Below, piece by piece: positions 19,374 through 28,361 of a stretch of 64,000 bases of DNA. Numbering within the stretch: the first letter of the stretch is position 1; every line of letters begins with the position of its first letter. The notes beneath the pieces are model-generated. The model did no database searches. It saw only the letters and a program-made list of their open reading frames with translations, and had not been told where the DNA came from. This DNA is from Korobacter sp963758505 (lineage in GTDB: Bacteria; Acidobacteriota; Terriglobia; Terriglobales; Acidobacteriaceae), in assembly GCA_963758505.1 (NCBI GenBank), contig CAVWVJ010000003.1, forward strand, positions 620,001-684,000, given 5' to 3'. The position numbers and the translations under genes are program-made.

Positions 19374-21035
19374 ATGCAAGAGTGGTTGCCGAAGTCGATC
19401 CTGGCGCTGCGGGACTATTCCCGGCAGCGTTTCCTTGCCGACCTGCTGGCTGGCGTCACTGTGGGACTCGTCGCCCTGCCGCTGGCGATGGCGTTCGCCA
19501 TAGCGTCCGGCGTGCCGCCGCAGAGCGGCTTGTATTGCGCGATTGTTGCCGGCTTCCTCATCTCCGCGTGCGGTGGATCGCTGACGCAGATCGGCGGACC
19601 AACCGGCGCGTTCGTGGTTGTCGTCTATAACATCGTCGCCAAACACGGGATGGACGGCCTCTTCATGTGCACCCTCGAGGCCGGGGTGATTCTCGTGCTG
19701 CTCGGCGTCACCGGGCTCGGCTCAGCGGTGAAGTTCATCCCCCGGCCCGTCGTAGTGGGTTTCACCAACGGCATTGCCGTCATCATCGCCAGCACGCAGA
19801 TCAAGGATTTCTTCGGGCTGAAAGTCGATAAGGTGCCCGGAGACTTTCTCGATCGTATGGAGGTCCTCAGCCGGAATTTCCGCACACTTTCCGTGGAAGA
19901 GACCTGCGTTGGCATGGGCGCGCTGCTGGTCATCGTGCTCTGCATAAAGTTTGTGAAGCGAGTACCGGGATACATCGTCGCGCTCGTTGCCGGCACCGCC
20001 GCCGTCCTGCTGCTGCACCTGCATGTGGAGACGATCGGGACCCGGTTTGGCGGCATTCCTTCGGGGCTGCCGAAGCTGCAGATCCCCCACTTTCATCCAG
20101 CGCTCTTCCGTCCGTTGATTTCGCCGGCATTGACGGTCGCCATGCTTGGCGCGATCGAGTCGCTCATGTCGGCCGTCGTCTCCGACCGCCTGAGCGGCGA
20201 CAAGCACAACCCAAACGTCGAGCTGATCGGCCAGGGAATTGCCAACATCTTCTCCCCGCTGTTCGGCGGACTGCCGGCGACCGGCGCCATCGCCCGAACG
20301 GCAACCAACATTCGCTCGGGAGCGACCTCGCCGGTAGCAGGGATGATCCATTCGCTCACATTGCTGGCCATCATCGTGTTCGCCGCGCCAATGGCGAAGT
20401 TCATTCCGCTCTCCGTGCTGGCAGCCATCCTGTTCGTGGTTTCGTACAACATGGGCGAGTGGGGCGAGATCCCGCAGATTCTCAAGCTCTCGAAGCTCGA
20501 GATCGGCACCTGGCTTGCCACCTTCCTGCTCACCGTGTTCGCCGACCTCACAACCGCGGTCGAGGCGGGAATGATCATGGCGGTCCTGGTGTTCATTCGC
20601 CGCGTCTCGCTCACGACGACAGTCAGCCTGGTGACCGAGGAGTACCTCCGCGATGGCCATGCTCACATCCTGCAACACAAAGAGATCCCGAACTACGTGG
20701 CCATCTTCCGCATTCACGGGCCTTTTCTCTTCGGCACCACGGAAAAAATCGAGGAGATCACCTCCCGGCTGGCGGAGTTGCCTCCAGTGGTCGTGTTGCG
20801 CCTTCGAAACATGACCGCGATTGATGCCACCGGGGTGCAGGCGCTGGAGACGGCGGTGGATGCGATTCGAGGGTCCGGTCGCTCGGTTCTGCTCTGCGGT
20901 GCCCGCGGGCAGGCGATGGAGTTGATCGAGCAGTCGGGGCTGAAAGAGCACGTCGGGAGAGAAAACGTGCTGGAAAACATCACGGACGCGCTGGAGCGGG
21001 CCAAAACCGTACGATCGATGGCCCACGCTGTCTGA
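19374..21035 (+). CDS. SulP-family anion permease with STAS domain
   Basis: The 553-residue product has 10-12 hydrophobic helices in the SulP pattern: FLADLLAGVTVGLVALPLAMAFA, GGPTGAFVVVVYNI and the IPRPVVVGFTNGIAVI block. A cytoplasmic STAS domain follows at about 440-545 (VVVLRLRNMTAIDATGVQALE). SulP proteins import sulfate or, in some lineages, bicarbonate, by cation symport; the substrate cannot be read here. It starts 146 bases after acnA, beyond its terminator. Confidence 0.9.
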   Translation: MQEWLPKSILALRDYSRQRFLADLLAGVTVGLVALPLAMAFAIASGVPPQSGLYCAIVAGFLISACGGSLTQIGGPTGAFVVVVYNIVAKHGMDGLFMCTLEAGVILVLLGVTGLGSAVKFIPRPVVVGFTNGIAVIIASTQIKDFFGLKVDKVPGDFLDRMEVLSRNFRTLSVEETCVGMGALLVIVLCIKFVKRVPGYIVALVAGTAAVLLLHLHVETIGTRFGGIPSGLPKLQIPHFHPALFRPLISPALTVAMLGAIESLMSAVVSDRLSGDKHNPNVELIGQGIANIFSPLFGGLPATGAIARTATNIRSGATSPVAGMIHSLTLLAIIVFAAPMAKFIPLSVLAAILFVVSYNMGEWGEIPQILKLSKLEIGTWLATFLLTVFADLTTAVEAGMIMAVLVFIRRVSLTTTVSLVTEEYLRDGHAHILQHKEIPNYVAIFRIHGPFLFGTTEKIEEITSRLAELPPVVVLRLRNMTAIDATGVQALETAVDAIRGSGRSVLLCGARGQAMELIEQSGLKEHVGRENVLENITDALERAKTVRSMAHAV

Positions 21036-21081
21036 AGAAAGTCGTGAAATCCCATCGCAGTCGAATTATCCTGCTTAGCCG

Positions 21082-21759
21082 ATGGGCCCGACTCCGGAGT
21101 TACTTCACTATCTCCTGTTCCAATCGATCGCCGAGAAAGGCCATCCGGCGACGGTTGAGGAACTTGCTGGGACTTCCAATTCCAGCGTGGAAGAGGTCAA
21201 GCAGGGTCTCGACATGCTGCGCGAGATGCACGGCGTGGTGCTGGTGCCCGGCAGCTACACTGTCTGGAGCCTGCACCCGTTCTCGCTGCTTCCCACGATG
21301 CACTGGGTCTCGATCGGCGACCGGGGCTGGTGGGCCAACTGCGCCTGGTGCTCCCTGGCGATCGGCTCCGCCCTGAAATCAGACATCTCGATCTCTACCT
21401 TCGATGGTGGCGAGGGAAGACCTCTCAGCTTCGAAGTCTGCAGCGGAGCTGCGTCGCGAGAGCACGTGGTCGTGCATTTTCCGACGCCCCCGGCCCGATG
21501 GTGGGAGAATCCGTTCTGCCCGTGCGTGAATATCCTGTTCTTCAGCTCCGAGGCCACGGTCGATCCATGGTGCAGGCGCCACGGGCAGCCGAAAGGGAGC
21601 GTGCTGACGATCGACAAGATGATCCGGCTCGCCGATTTATGGTTCGGCGATTATGGCTCTCGGGATTGGAAACGCAAGACGCCCGACGAGGCGGAGCTTA
21701 TATTCGAGGAATTGGACCTCGACCGCAGTTTCTGGAATATTCCCCGGAATTTCCGGTAA
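21082..21759 (+). CDS. alkylmercury lyase (MerB)-like protein
   Basis: The 225 residues have a MerB layout: an N-terminal winged-helix-like part (ATVEELAGTSNSSVEEVKQGLDMLREM), then HPFSLLPTMHWVSI, NCAWCSLAIGSAL and ENPFCPCVNILFFSSEATVDPW. By eye, AWCSLA aligns with MerB AWCALD, so the Cys96 equivalent is kept but Asp99 is replaced by Ala. The CPC in the last block covers the Cys159 position. Lacking the proton-donating Asp, it may not cleave organomercurials and may belong to an uncharacterised branch. No merR, merA or merT is nearby. Confidence 0.7.
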   Translation: MGPTPELLHYLLFQSIAEKGHPATVEELAGTSNSSVEEVKQGLDMLREMHGVVLVPGSYTVWSLHPFSLLPTMHWVSIGDRGWWANCAWCSLAIGSALKSDISISTFDGGEGRPLSFEVCSGAASREHVVVHFPTPPARWWENPFCPCVNILFFSSEATVDPWCRRHGQPKGSVLTIDKMIRLADLWFGDYGSRDWKRKTPDEAELIFEELDLDRSFWNIPRNFR

Positions 21760-21768
21760 ACGTTAGGT

Positions 21769-21798
21769 TTGCCCGTTCCCGCTCACCTCCTATATACT
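21769..21798 (+). promoter_or_regulatory. candidate promoter of the rpmH-rnpA cluster
   Basis: TTGCCC (21769-21774) and TATACT (21793-21798) are separated by 18 bases and lie about 50 bases before rpmH. A small stem, GTTTGC with GCAAAC (about 21803-21819), follows in the leader. Confidence 0.5.
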
Positions 21799-21846
21799 TC
21801 TAGTTTGCCCTGCGCAAACTTATCGAGATAGGGAGTTTAAGGTTCC

Positions 21847-22002
21847 ATGCCGAAGCGTACTTTTCAACCTAACCGCCGCCGCCGTTCCAAGACGCACGGG
21901 TTCCGTACCCGTATGAAGACCAAGAGCGGAGCGGCCGTTCTTTCGCGCCGCCGCGCCAAGGGACGCAAGCGCGTCTCGGTGAGCGCCGGATACCGCGACT
22001 AG
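21847..22002 (+). CDS. rpmH: 50S ribosomal protein L34
   Basis: The 51-residue product starts MPKRTFQPNRRRRSKTHGFR and continues MKTKSGAAVLSRRRAKGRKR, the full L34 pattern, a small basic protein of the large ribosomal subunit. It is too short for many ORF filters. It heads the conserved rpmH-rnpA-yidD-yidC-jag order. dnaA, often upstream of rpmH, is not here; a MerB-like gene is instead. Confidence 0.97.
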   Translation: MPKRTFQPNRRRRSKTHGFRTRMKTKSGAAVLSRRRAKGRKRVSVSAGYRD

Positions 22003-22126
22003 TTCGCCGCTTACGCGCGAACATCTTAGAACCAGGCAAGTGAGACCCGGCACGGCGATGAAAGCTTGGCAGGAAACCGCCGAAAAGGGTGCACCCAACG
22101 TCTTTCGGCCGCTTCGTGAGGAATCC

Positions 22127-22585
22127 GTGAGCGGCACGACTCCGGTGAAATTTCCGAGAACAGCGCGGCTGCTGAAGCATGCCGAATTCCGCCGTGTGTA
22201 CGAGCAGGGCCGCCGCCACTTCTCGACAAACCTCACCGCGTTCTTCCTGGCGCTTCCGGAATTAGTCGGACCACGCATCGGGTTTACGGTGAGCCGGGCG
22301 CTGGGTGGGGCTGTGGATCGCAACCGCATGAAGCGGAGGTTGCGCCAAGCCACTCGCGAAGCATGGAACGGGTTTTCGTCGCCTGTCGATGTCGTCGTCA
22401 ATCCGAAGAAGACGGTGCTGAAGGCCGAGTTTGCTGGACTGGTCGAGGAGATGCGAAGGGCGCTCGCCGTTGTCGAGAAGAATGTGGCGTCGGGCCGGGT
22501 CAGCGGTCCACCGAACCTCCGGCCCGGGAAAGTCGTATCTTCCAAGAGAACGCGTAAGCCTCGCGCGGGAAAAGGACAGAAATGA
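22127..22585 (+). CDS. rnpA: ribonuclease P protein component
   Basis: RnpA assists the RNase P RNA in tRNA 5' maturation. The signature is GFTVSRALGGAVDRNRMKRRLRQATRE, preceded by RLLKHAEFRRVYEQGRR. The GTG at 22127 (152 residues) is preferred for its GAGG five bases upstream and normal length; the frame is open to 22040 with an ATG at 22058. A 35-residue basic C-terminal tail (PGKVVSSKRTRKPRAGKG) is longer than usual. Its stop overlaps the yidD start by four bases. Confidence 0.92.
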   Translation: MSGTTPVKFPRTARLLKHAEFRRVYEQGRRHFSTNLTAFFLALPELVGPRIGFTVSRALGGAVDRNRMKRRLRQATREAWNGFSSPVDVVVNPKKTVLKAEFAGLVEEMRRALAVVEKNVASGRVSGPPNLRPGKVVSSKRTRKPRAGKGQK

Positions 22586-22887
22586 AGGCCTTGCTGGTAC
22601 AGGTGCTGAAGGGCTACAAGCGTTGGATTTCTCCGCTGCTGCCCGTCTCCTGCCGCTACGTGCCCACCTGTTCCGAGTACGCGATCGAAGCCATCAGATT
22701 ACACGGCGCGGTGCGCGGAAGCGCGCTCGCCATGGGCCGCCTCCTCCGCTGCCATCCATTTGTGCGCGGAGGTTACGATCCACCACCCCGACAGGCCAGC
22801 AACGAGTGTGCCGGAGCTTCAAGATTGCCGGTCCATGCCGGTTGTGAACCCAAGATCTCGAAGGCAGCACACGACGCTGCCCTATGA
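22582..22887 (+). CDS. yidD: membrane protein insertion efficiency factor YidD
   Basis: The 101-residue product starts VLKGYKRWISPLLPVSCRYVPTCSEYAIEAI and continues LLRCHPFVRGGYDP, the complete YidD (UPF0161) signature with its three conserved cysteines. It assists YidC in membrane insertion, acting at the inner face of the membrane. Residues after about 70 form a non-conserved tail. It is translationally coupled to rnpA (ATGA overlap). Confidence 0.94.
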   Translation: MKALLVQVLKGYKRWISPLLPVSCRYVPTCSEYAIEAIRLHGAVRGSALAMGRLLRCHPFVRGGYDPPPRQASNECAGASRLPVHAGCEPKISKAAHDAAL

Positions 22888-22901
22888 AACGGTAGAAACC
22901 T

Positions 22902-24671
22902 TTGGCCGAGATTCGTAATCCCCAGCAAGAACCCGGCAGTGAACGCCGGCTGCTCCTCATCTTCGGGCTCACCTTCCTGATGATCGTCATCGGGCAATAT
23001 GCGTTCTTCAAGAACCGCCCCCAGCCCAAGTCGCAGGACAACAAAACACAGCCAACTTCCCAGTCAGCCGCTCCGGCGGCCGGTACGCCGCTGGCGGCGG
23101 CAACTCTCCCTTCGGCAAAGCCGTCCGCTCCCGTAGTTGCCAAGCAGGCGCAGGCGGAAGGCGAGACGATCGTCGAGAACAGCGTCTATCGCATCGTCTT
23201 CACCAACCGCGGGGCGCAGGTGAAGTCGTGGATCCTGAAGAACTACAAAGACGATAAAGGCCAGCCACTCGAACTCGTCCACCAGGACGCCGCCAAACAA
23301 TTCGGCTACCCGCTTTCGTTCTTCACCTACGACCCCGGCCTTTCGGCAAAGCTCAACAGCGGCCTTTACGTTGCCAGCGCGACCGGCGACCTCCCCGCTC
23401 CGGCGGAACTGAGCTTCGAGTATTCCGATGGAGACGTGGTCGCGAAGAAGACCTTCCGATTCGCGGACTCTTACGTAATCGGCGTGGAAACCAGCGTTAC
23501 GCGAGCAGGGGCCTACATCGCAGCCGTGCCCGCCTGGCCGTGCGGCTTTGGCGACGACACGAATCCCGGCAGCTACGGGTTGCAGGGCACTGCCTACGAG
23601 ATCTCCGGCCAGATCGAGCGCATGGCCGCAAAAAAGGTTGTCGGCGGGGCCACGATTCATGGCCCTTTTAACTGGGCAGGGGCGCAGGATCAATACTTCG
23701 CCGCCCTTTTCATGCCGGACAATCCACCGGCCGCCAGCCTGGTTACGTTGCACAATACCCTGCGCATCCCCGAGAACCTGGAAAATCCCGATCCCAACAA
23801 AACCACTCCGGTCGAGATTGTTGGCGCGGCCGTGGGCGACCTGAACGGTCCAACCGTGGAGCGGGTATTCGTCGGTCCGAAGGCTCTGCACATCCTCGAA
23901 AAGGTCCATTCCAATACCGCTCCAGGCCAGATGAACGGTCCCGACCTATCGAAGGTAGTCGATTTCGGAAAGTATCTCGGCTTCATCGCTAAGCCGCTGT
24001 TTCTGTGGCTGCGCTGGACGCATGACCACATGATCGCGAACTGGGGATGGTCAATCATCATTCTCACCGTCATCATCAACCTCGTGCTTTTGCCCCTCCG
24101 CTTGAGCAGCATGAAGGCAGCGCTGAAGATGCAGAAGATTCAGCCGCAACTGAAGGCGCTGCAGGAGAGGTACAAGAAGTACAAAATGAATGATCCGAAG
24201 CGCGCCGAGATGAACACCGAGATGGCCGCGCTTTACAAGGAACATGGGGTCAACCCGGTGGGTGGATGCCTCCCCCTGGTGATCCAGATGCCGTTCCTGA
24301 TCGCGTTCTACGGCATGCTGGCGGTCGCCATCGAGCTGCGCGGAGCCCAGTGGTTCTGGCTGCACGATCTCTCAGCGCCCGACAAGATCTACATCATTCC
24401 GGCCCTGATCCTGATCAGCACGATCGCCATGCAGCGCATGACGCCGCAGGCGGGCATGGATCCGACGCAGGCCAAGATGATGACCTTCATGATGCCGGTC
24501 TTCCTGGGGTGGATCAGTTTGCGATATGCCTCCGGGCTCGGCCTCTACTGGATCGTCGGTAACATCATCGGATTCGTACAGCAGATGATCATGAACCGTA
24601 CCGAGCTAGGCCGCGAGATTGCTGCCGTTCGCCTGAAACAGGCGAACAAGCGGGCTCTCAAAGGAAAATGA
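22902..24671 (+). CDS. yidC: membrane protein insertase YidC
   Basis: The 589-residue product is the long Gram-negative YidC form. It has TM1 (LLLIFGLTFLMIVIGQYAFF) and a large periplasmic beta-sandwich domain (about 75-350). The C-terminal insertase core has WGWSIIILTVIINLVLLPLRLSSMKAA, KMNDPKRAEMNTEMAALYKEHGVNPVGGCLPL and LYWIVGNIIGFVQQ. It inserts membrane proteins alone or with SecYEG. The start is a TTG at 22902, the first start after a stop, with no good ribosome site. It follows yidD by 14 bases. Confidence 0.95.
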   Translation: MAEIRNPQQEPGSERRLLLIFGLTFLMIVIGQYAFFKNRPQPKSQDNKTQPTSQSAAPAAGTPLAAATLPSAKPSAPVVAKQAQAEGETIVENSVYRIVFTNRGAQVKSWILKNYKDDKGQPLELVHQDAAKQFGYPLSFFTYDPGLSAKLNSGLYVASATGDLPAPAELSFEYSDGDVVAKKTFRFADSYVIGVETSVTRAGAYIAAVPAWPCGFGDDTNPGSYGLQGTAYEISGQIERMAAKKVVGGATIHGPFNWAGAQDQYFAALFMPDNPPAASLVTLHNTLRIPENLENPDPNKTTPVEIVGAAVGDLNGPTVERVFVGPKALHILEKVHSNTAPGQMNGPDLSKVVDFGKYLGFIAKPLFLWLRWTHDHMIANWGWSIIILTVIINLVLLPLRLSSMKAALKMQKIQPQLKALQERYKKYKMNDPKRAEMNTEMAALYKEHGVNPVGGCLPLVIQMPFLIAFYGMLAVAIELRGAQWFWLHDLSAPDKIYIIPALILISTIAMQRMTPQAGMDPTQAKMMTFMMPVFLGWISLRYASGLGLYWIVGNIIGFVQQMIMNRTELGREIAAVRLKQANKRALKGK

Positions 24672-24765
24672 GAGCGCGCTGACAGGAGTTTTGGCCGCCT
24701 GATCACGGCCCTTGTTCCTTGCGATACACTGATAGGTTTGCATTTCTAGACGACTGCCATTCCCT

Positions 24766-25314
24766 ATGCCCATCACCGACAAAGTTGCCGCCGCCCGCAA
24801 GGTCAGTGAACTTCTCAACACCGTCATCAAAGAGGGGAATCTTCACCTCAAATACCGGATCACAGTCGATCCGCCGCAGCCGCACCGCGAGTTCACCGCG
24901 CCGGAGATCCTGGTAGAGCTCTCTGGACCCGACAGCTCGCTGCTGCTCGAGCGCAACGCCGAATTGCTGCGCAGCCTGGAGTTCGTCTGCGTGGAGATGC
25001 TGCGGCTTGCCCCGGACGAACACGATAAGCTGCAGTTCGACTCGATGAACTTCCGCGCTACCCGGCTCGACGAGCTCAAGATGGCTGCCGACGTTGCCGC
25101 CGCGAAAGTTCGCGATACCGGCTTGCCTTACTCCTTCGCGCCCATGTCATCGCGCGAGCGCCGCATTGTGCATATCGCGCTGCGCTCCCAGGAAGACCTG
25201 CGCACCGAGAGCGCGGGGGAAGCCGCCGGCCGGCATGTCGTGCTCTATCCCAAGAATTACAAAGGAGCGGCACCGACGTCGCGACCGAGCTTTGGGAGAA
25301 GAGGACGGCGGTAG
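24766..25314 (+). CDS. jag: Jag/KhpB-like RNA-binding protein (KH and R3H domains)
   Basis: The 182 residues show a KH-type middle part (about 50-95: ELLRSLEFVCVEMLRLAP) and a C-terminal R3H domain (about 105-165: LPYSFAPMSSRERRIVHIALRSQEDLRTESAGE, with the R-xxx-H motif). Jag proteins bind RNA and sit downstream of yidC in many bacteria, as here. The separate N-terminal Jag domain of Firmicutes proteins seems absent. The tail is basic and Gly/Arg-rich. Confidence 0.85.
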   Translation: MPITDKVAAARKVSELLNTVIKEGNLHLKYRITVDPPQPHREFTAPEILVELSGPDSSLLLERNAELLRSLEFVCVEMLRLAPDEHDKLQFDSMNFRATRLDELKMAADVAAAKVRDTGLPYSFAPMSSRERRIVHIALRSQEDLRTESAGEAAGRHVVLYPKNYKGAAPTSRPSFGRRGRR

Positions 25315-25443
25315 GAGTTTCGCAGGCTAGGGGTGCGGTCCACGCGACTCGGTGCGAGGAGAACGTGGCAATCTGCTGCTCGTATGACCTACGCCTCGCC
25401 GCCCTGCGCCCATTTGCCGCTGCTATAATCGAAGATTAACCTC

Positions 25444-25986
25444 ATGAGTCCGAAGCGATTAGTACGTTCCACCACAGTTTTATGCGTGCGCCGCGAGGGT
25501 AAAGTCGTCATGGCCGCCGACGGCCAGGTCACCCTCGGCGAGGGCGTCATCAAGCACAACGCCCGCAAGCTCCGCCGCCTCTACCAGGATAAGATCATCG
25601 CCGGTTTTGCCGGTTCCACCGCCGACGCGTTCTCCCTGTTCAGCCGCTTTGAAGGCAAACTTGAGCAATATCACGGCAACCTCAGCCGCGCCGCCGTCGA
25701 GCTTGGCAAGGATTGGCGTACCGACAAGATGTTGCGACAGCTCGAAGCCCTGCTTCTGGTCGCCGATAAGGACCAAACCTTCCTGATCAGCGGCCAAGGT
25801 GATGTGATTGAGCCGGATAGCGGGATTGCGGCGATCGGCAGTGGAGGGTCGTACGCCATGGCGGCTGCTACAGCGCTCTACGACCACAGTAACCTCTCGG
25901 CACGAGAAATTGCGCAGGAGGCGATGAAGATCGCGGGTAACATCTGTATTTACACCAACGATAAAGTCACCTTCGAAGAGCTTTAG
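25444..25986 (+). CDS. hslV: ATP-dependent protease subunit HslV
   Basis: HslV is the proteasome-like peptidase of HslUV. The 180-residue product has VRSTTVLCVRREGKVVMAADGQVTLG with the catalytic Thr in the STT, then HNARKLRRLYQDKIIAGFAGSTADAF and AIGSGGSYAMAAATAL. As in other HslV, an N-terminal propeptide before the catalytic Thr would be removed. A TATAAT at 25424-25429 lies 15 bases before the ATG. HslU is two genes downstream. Confidence 0.96.
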   Translation: MSPKRLVRSTTVLCVRREGKVVMAADGQVTLGEGVIKHNARKLRRLYQDKIIAGFAGSTADAFSLFSRFEGKLEQYHGNLSRAAVELGKDWRTDKMLRQLEALLLVADKDQTFLISGQGDVIEPDSGIAAIGSGGSYAMAAATALYDHSNLSAREIAQEAMKIAGNICIYTNDKVTFEEL

Positions 25987-26006
25987 CGTCGAACAGAAAG
26001 GCGCCC

Positions 26007-26429
26007 ATGGCTGGATACTCTGGTACACCGCTCCTGCAGAAGCTTGGCGTGAAACCTGGCCACCGGATTTCCACCGTAAACGCTCCCGCCGATTTCGCCC
26101 CCATGCTCGGCACCTTGCCGGACGGCACCGGATTTGTCGGCTCTTCAGCCAAGGACGTCGATATCATCGTTTCCTTTGAATCGTCGCTGAGCAGTTTCAA
26201 GAAGCGTCTGCCTGCTTTGGCGAATCGAATCAAGAGCGACGGCATGATCTGGATCGCATGGCCGAAGAAGGCTTCCGGAGTCACGACCGACGTGAGCGAG
26301 GACCTCGTACGCAACGCAGCGCTTAGCCAGGGGCTCGTCGACATCAAGGTCTGCGCCATCGACGACACCTGGTCAGGGCTGAAACTCGTGATCCGCAAAG
26401 CGAACCGTGCTGCCCGCGCGAAGGCTTAG
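26007..26429 (+). CDS. DUF3052 family protein
   Basis: The 140 residues start MAGYSGTPLLQKLGVKPGHRI and contain LPDGTGFVGSSAKDVDIIVSFESS, KRLPALANRIKSDGMIWIAWPKKASGVTTDVSE and DDTWSGLKLVIRK. I recognise these as the DUF3052 family, whose function is not established. It lies between hslV (20 bases) and hslU (21 bases) on the same strand, so it is probably in their operon. An AAGG lies before the ATG. Confidence 0.85.
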   Translation: MAGYSGTPLLQKLGVKPGHRISTVNAPADFAPMLGTLPDGTGFVGSSAKDVDIIVSFESSLSSFKKRLPALANRIKSDGMIWIAWPKKASGVTTDVSEDLVRNAALSQGLVDIKVCAIDDTWSGLKLVIRKANRAARAKA

Positions 26430-26450
26430 ACATTCTTAGGAGTACCAGCA

Positions 26451-27866
26451 GTGGCAATCTATTTACCCAGTACAACGGACGAAGAACAGGTAATGCTCGA
26501 CGAACTCACCCCACGGGAAATCGTGACTGAGCTCGACAAGTACGTGGTCGGCCAGCATGAGGCCAAGCGCGCCGTGGCCATCGCGCTCCGCAACCGCATG
26601 CGCCGCCAGCGGCTCACGCCCGATCTCGCGGAAGAGATCATGCCCAAGAACATCATCATGATCGGGCCTACGGGCGTCGGCAAAACCGAGATCGCCCGCC
26701 GGCTGGCGAAGCTCGCCAATTCCCCGTTTCTTAAGGTCGAGGCCTCGAAGTTTACTGAGGTCGGCTACGTGGGGCGCGATGTCGAGTCGATGATCCGCGA
26801 CCTGGTCGAGATTGCGATCGACATGATCCGCGAAGAAAAGCTCGATGACGTTGCCGACAAGGCCGAGCTCAACGCCGAAGAGCGCCTGCTCGACCTGCTG
26901 TTGCCCAGCGGCCCGCAGCCCGTGCAGCACGAGCCCGGTGCTGGATTTACCCAAGGCGAATTGATGTTGCCCGGCGATGGAGCGGGTTCGCGCACGCGCG
27001 AAAAGCTTCGCCAGCAGCTACGCGAAGGCAAGCTCGACGACCGCATTGTCGAGCTCGATGTCCGCGAAAAGAACTTCCCCGCCTTCGAGATCATCTCCAA
27101 CCAGGGCGTGGAAGAGATGGATATCAACATGAAGGACATGTTGCCCAACATCTTCGGCCAGCGCACCAAGAAGCGGAAGATGAAGGTCAACGAGGCCTTC
27201 GATTACCTGATCCAGGAAGAAGAGCAGCGCCTGATCGACATGGACCAGGTCACGCGCACCGCCGTAGAACGCGTGGAGAACTCCGGCATCATTTTCTTAG
27301 ACGAGATCGACAAGATCGCCGGCCGCGAGGGCGGCCATGGCCCGGATGTTTCGCGCGAAGGCGTACAGCGCGACATCCTGCCGATCGTGGAAGGAACAAC
27401 GTGCAATACGCGCTACGGCATGGTGCGGACGGATCACATCCTGTTTATCGCCGCCGGCGCATTCCATGTCGCCAAACCGAGCGACCTCATCCCTGAATTG
27501 CAGGGCCGCTTCCCGATCCGCGTGGAGTTGCAGTCCCTCACCGTCGCAGATTTCATCAAGATCCTGACCGAACCGAAATCCTCGTTGGTCAAGCAGTACA
27601 CCGCTCTGCTCGAGACCGAAGGCGTCAAGCTCGAGTTCACTCGCGAGGCGCTGGACGAAGTCGCCAACTTCGCGGCTCGCGTCAACGAGGGCACTGAGAA
27701 CATCGGCGCGCGGCGTCTGCACACCATCATGGAGAAAGTGCTCGACGAGATCAGCTTCTCGGCGCCTGAACTCCAGGAGAAAAACGTAAAGATCGACGCC
27801 GACTACGTGCGCAAGGCGCTGGAGCACATCGTGAAAGATCAGGACCTCTCGCGCTATATCCTGTGA
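26451..27866 (+). CDS. hslU: ATP-dependent protease ATPase subunit HslU
   Basis: HslU is the AAA+ unfoldase of HslUV. The 471-residue product has LTPREIVTELDKYVVGQHEAKRAVAIALRNR, Walker A (IGPTGVGKTEIARRLAKL), the I-domain insert (about 140-250), Walker B (GIIFLDEIDKIAG) and a C-terminal sensor region ending DLSRYIL. The final YIL fits the HslU C-terminus that docks in HslV. The start is a GTG at 26451 with AGGAG eight bases upstream; an ATG at 26493 gives the more common length. tRNA-Arg follows by 21 bases. Confidence 0.96.
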   Translation: MAIYLPSTTDEEQVMLDELTPREIVTELDKYVVGQHEAKRAVAIALRNRMRRQRLTPDLAEEIMPKNIIMIGPTGVGKTEIARRLAKLANSPFLKVEASKFTEVGYVGRDVESMIRDLVEIAIDMIREEKLDDVADKAELNAEERLLDLLLPSGPQPVQHEPGAGFTQGELMLPGDGAGSRTREKLRQQLREGKLDDRIVELDVREKNFPAFEIISNQGVEEMDINMKDMLPNIFGQRTKKRKMKVNEAFDYLIQEEEQRLIDMDQVTRTAVERVENSGIIFLDEIDKIAGREGGHGPDVSREGVQRDILPIVEGTTCNTRYGMVRTDHILFIAAGAFHVAKPSDLIPELQGRFPIRVELQSLTVADFIKILTEPKSSLVKQYTALLETEGVKLEFTREALDEVANFAARVNEGTENIGARRLHTIMEKVLDEISFSAPELQEKNVKIDADYVRKALEHIVKDQDLSRYIL

Positions 27867-27887
27867 TGTTGGTATGATCGGTGGCGC

Positions 27888-27964
27888 GCGCCCTTAGCTC
27901 AGTTGGATAGAGCGACTGACTTCGAATCAGTAGGTCGGGAGTTCGATTCTCTCAGGGCGCGCCA
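27888..27964 (+). tRNA. tRNA-Arg (anticodon TCG)
   Basis: The cloverleaf can be drawn fully. The acceptor stem is GCGCCCT (27888-27894) with AGGGCGC (27954-27960). The D arm is GCTC/GAGC. The anticodon stem is ACTGA/TCAGT with loop CTTCGAA, so the anticodon is TCG (reads CGA). The T loop is TTCGATT. The discriminator is G and CCA is encoded (27962-27964). Its 3' 26 bases are repeated at 29896, marking an insertion site. Confidence 0.95.
27939..27964 (+). repeat. attachment-site repeat, left (tRNA-Arg 3' end)
   Basis: These 26 bases (from the T arm through CCA) are identical to 29896-29921. The duplicated block ends exactly at CCA, the usual identity segment for tRNA-targeting integrases. Confidence 0.8.
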
Positions 27965-28361
27965 GTTTCCCATCCTTGAATCAATAGTTGACGCATGGAA
28001 AGACCGCTGTGCAGGATGGTAGTTCCTCTCCGTGTACCCAAGAATGTCCCTGCCTGGTGCGGACTCGAAGGATGACCTTCGTCCGCTGAAGAAATTCGTG
28101 GGTTTTCGACTTCGTCAACGTCGCCAATCCGGCGAAGAACTCTCTCTCTGTAATCGTGCTCGGCCGATCCAAGCGCACCGATATGCTCCGTGCGGCGCTT
28201 TCATTTTCGATATTGCCCGATGCTCAAGCTTCCCATTCGCTCCCATTCAGGGCACGAACCGAGAACGTCAACAAGCCGCATAACTGCAGGCTCTAGGGAC
28301 AGATGGGGACTGATATGATCTGCAAAATTTCCCCTTGTTTAAACCCTTCTGGAGCCCATTC

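Noticed and set aside
19722..21026. Minus-strand frame of 434 codons
   Set aside because: Antisense to the SulP permease; its composition is rich in Arg, His and Gln with no domain.
27981..28178. Possible integrase remnant (65 codons, minus strand) in the tRNA insert
   Set aside because: I see no tyrosine recombinase motif (R..HxxR..Y); the frame is too short to claim.
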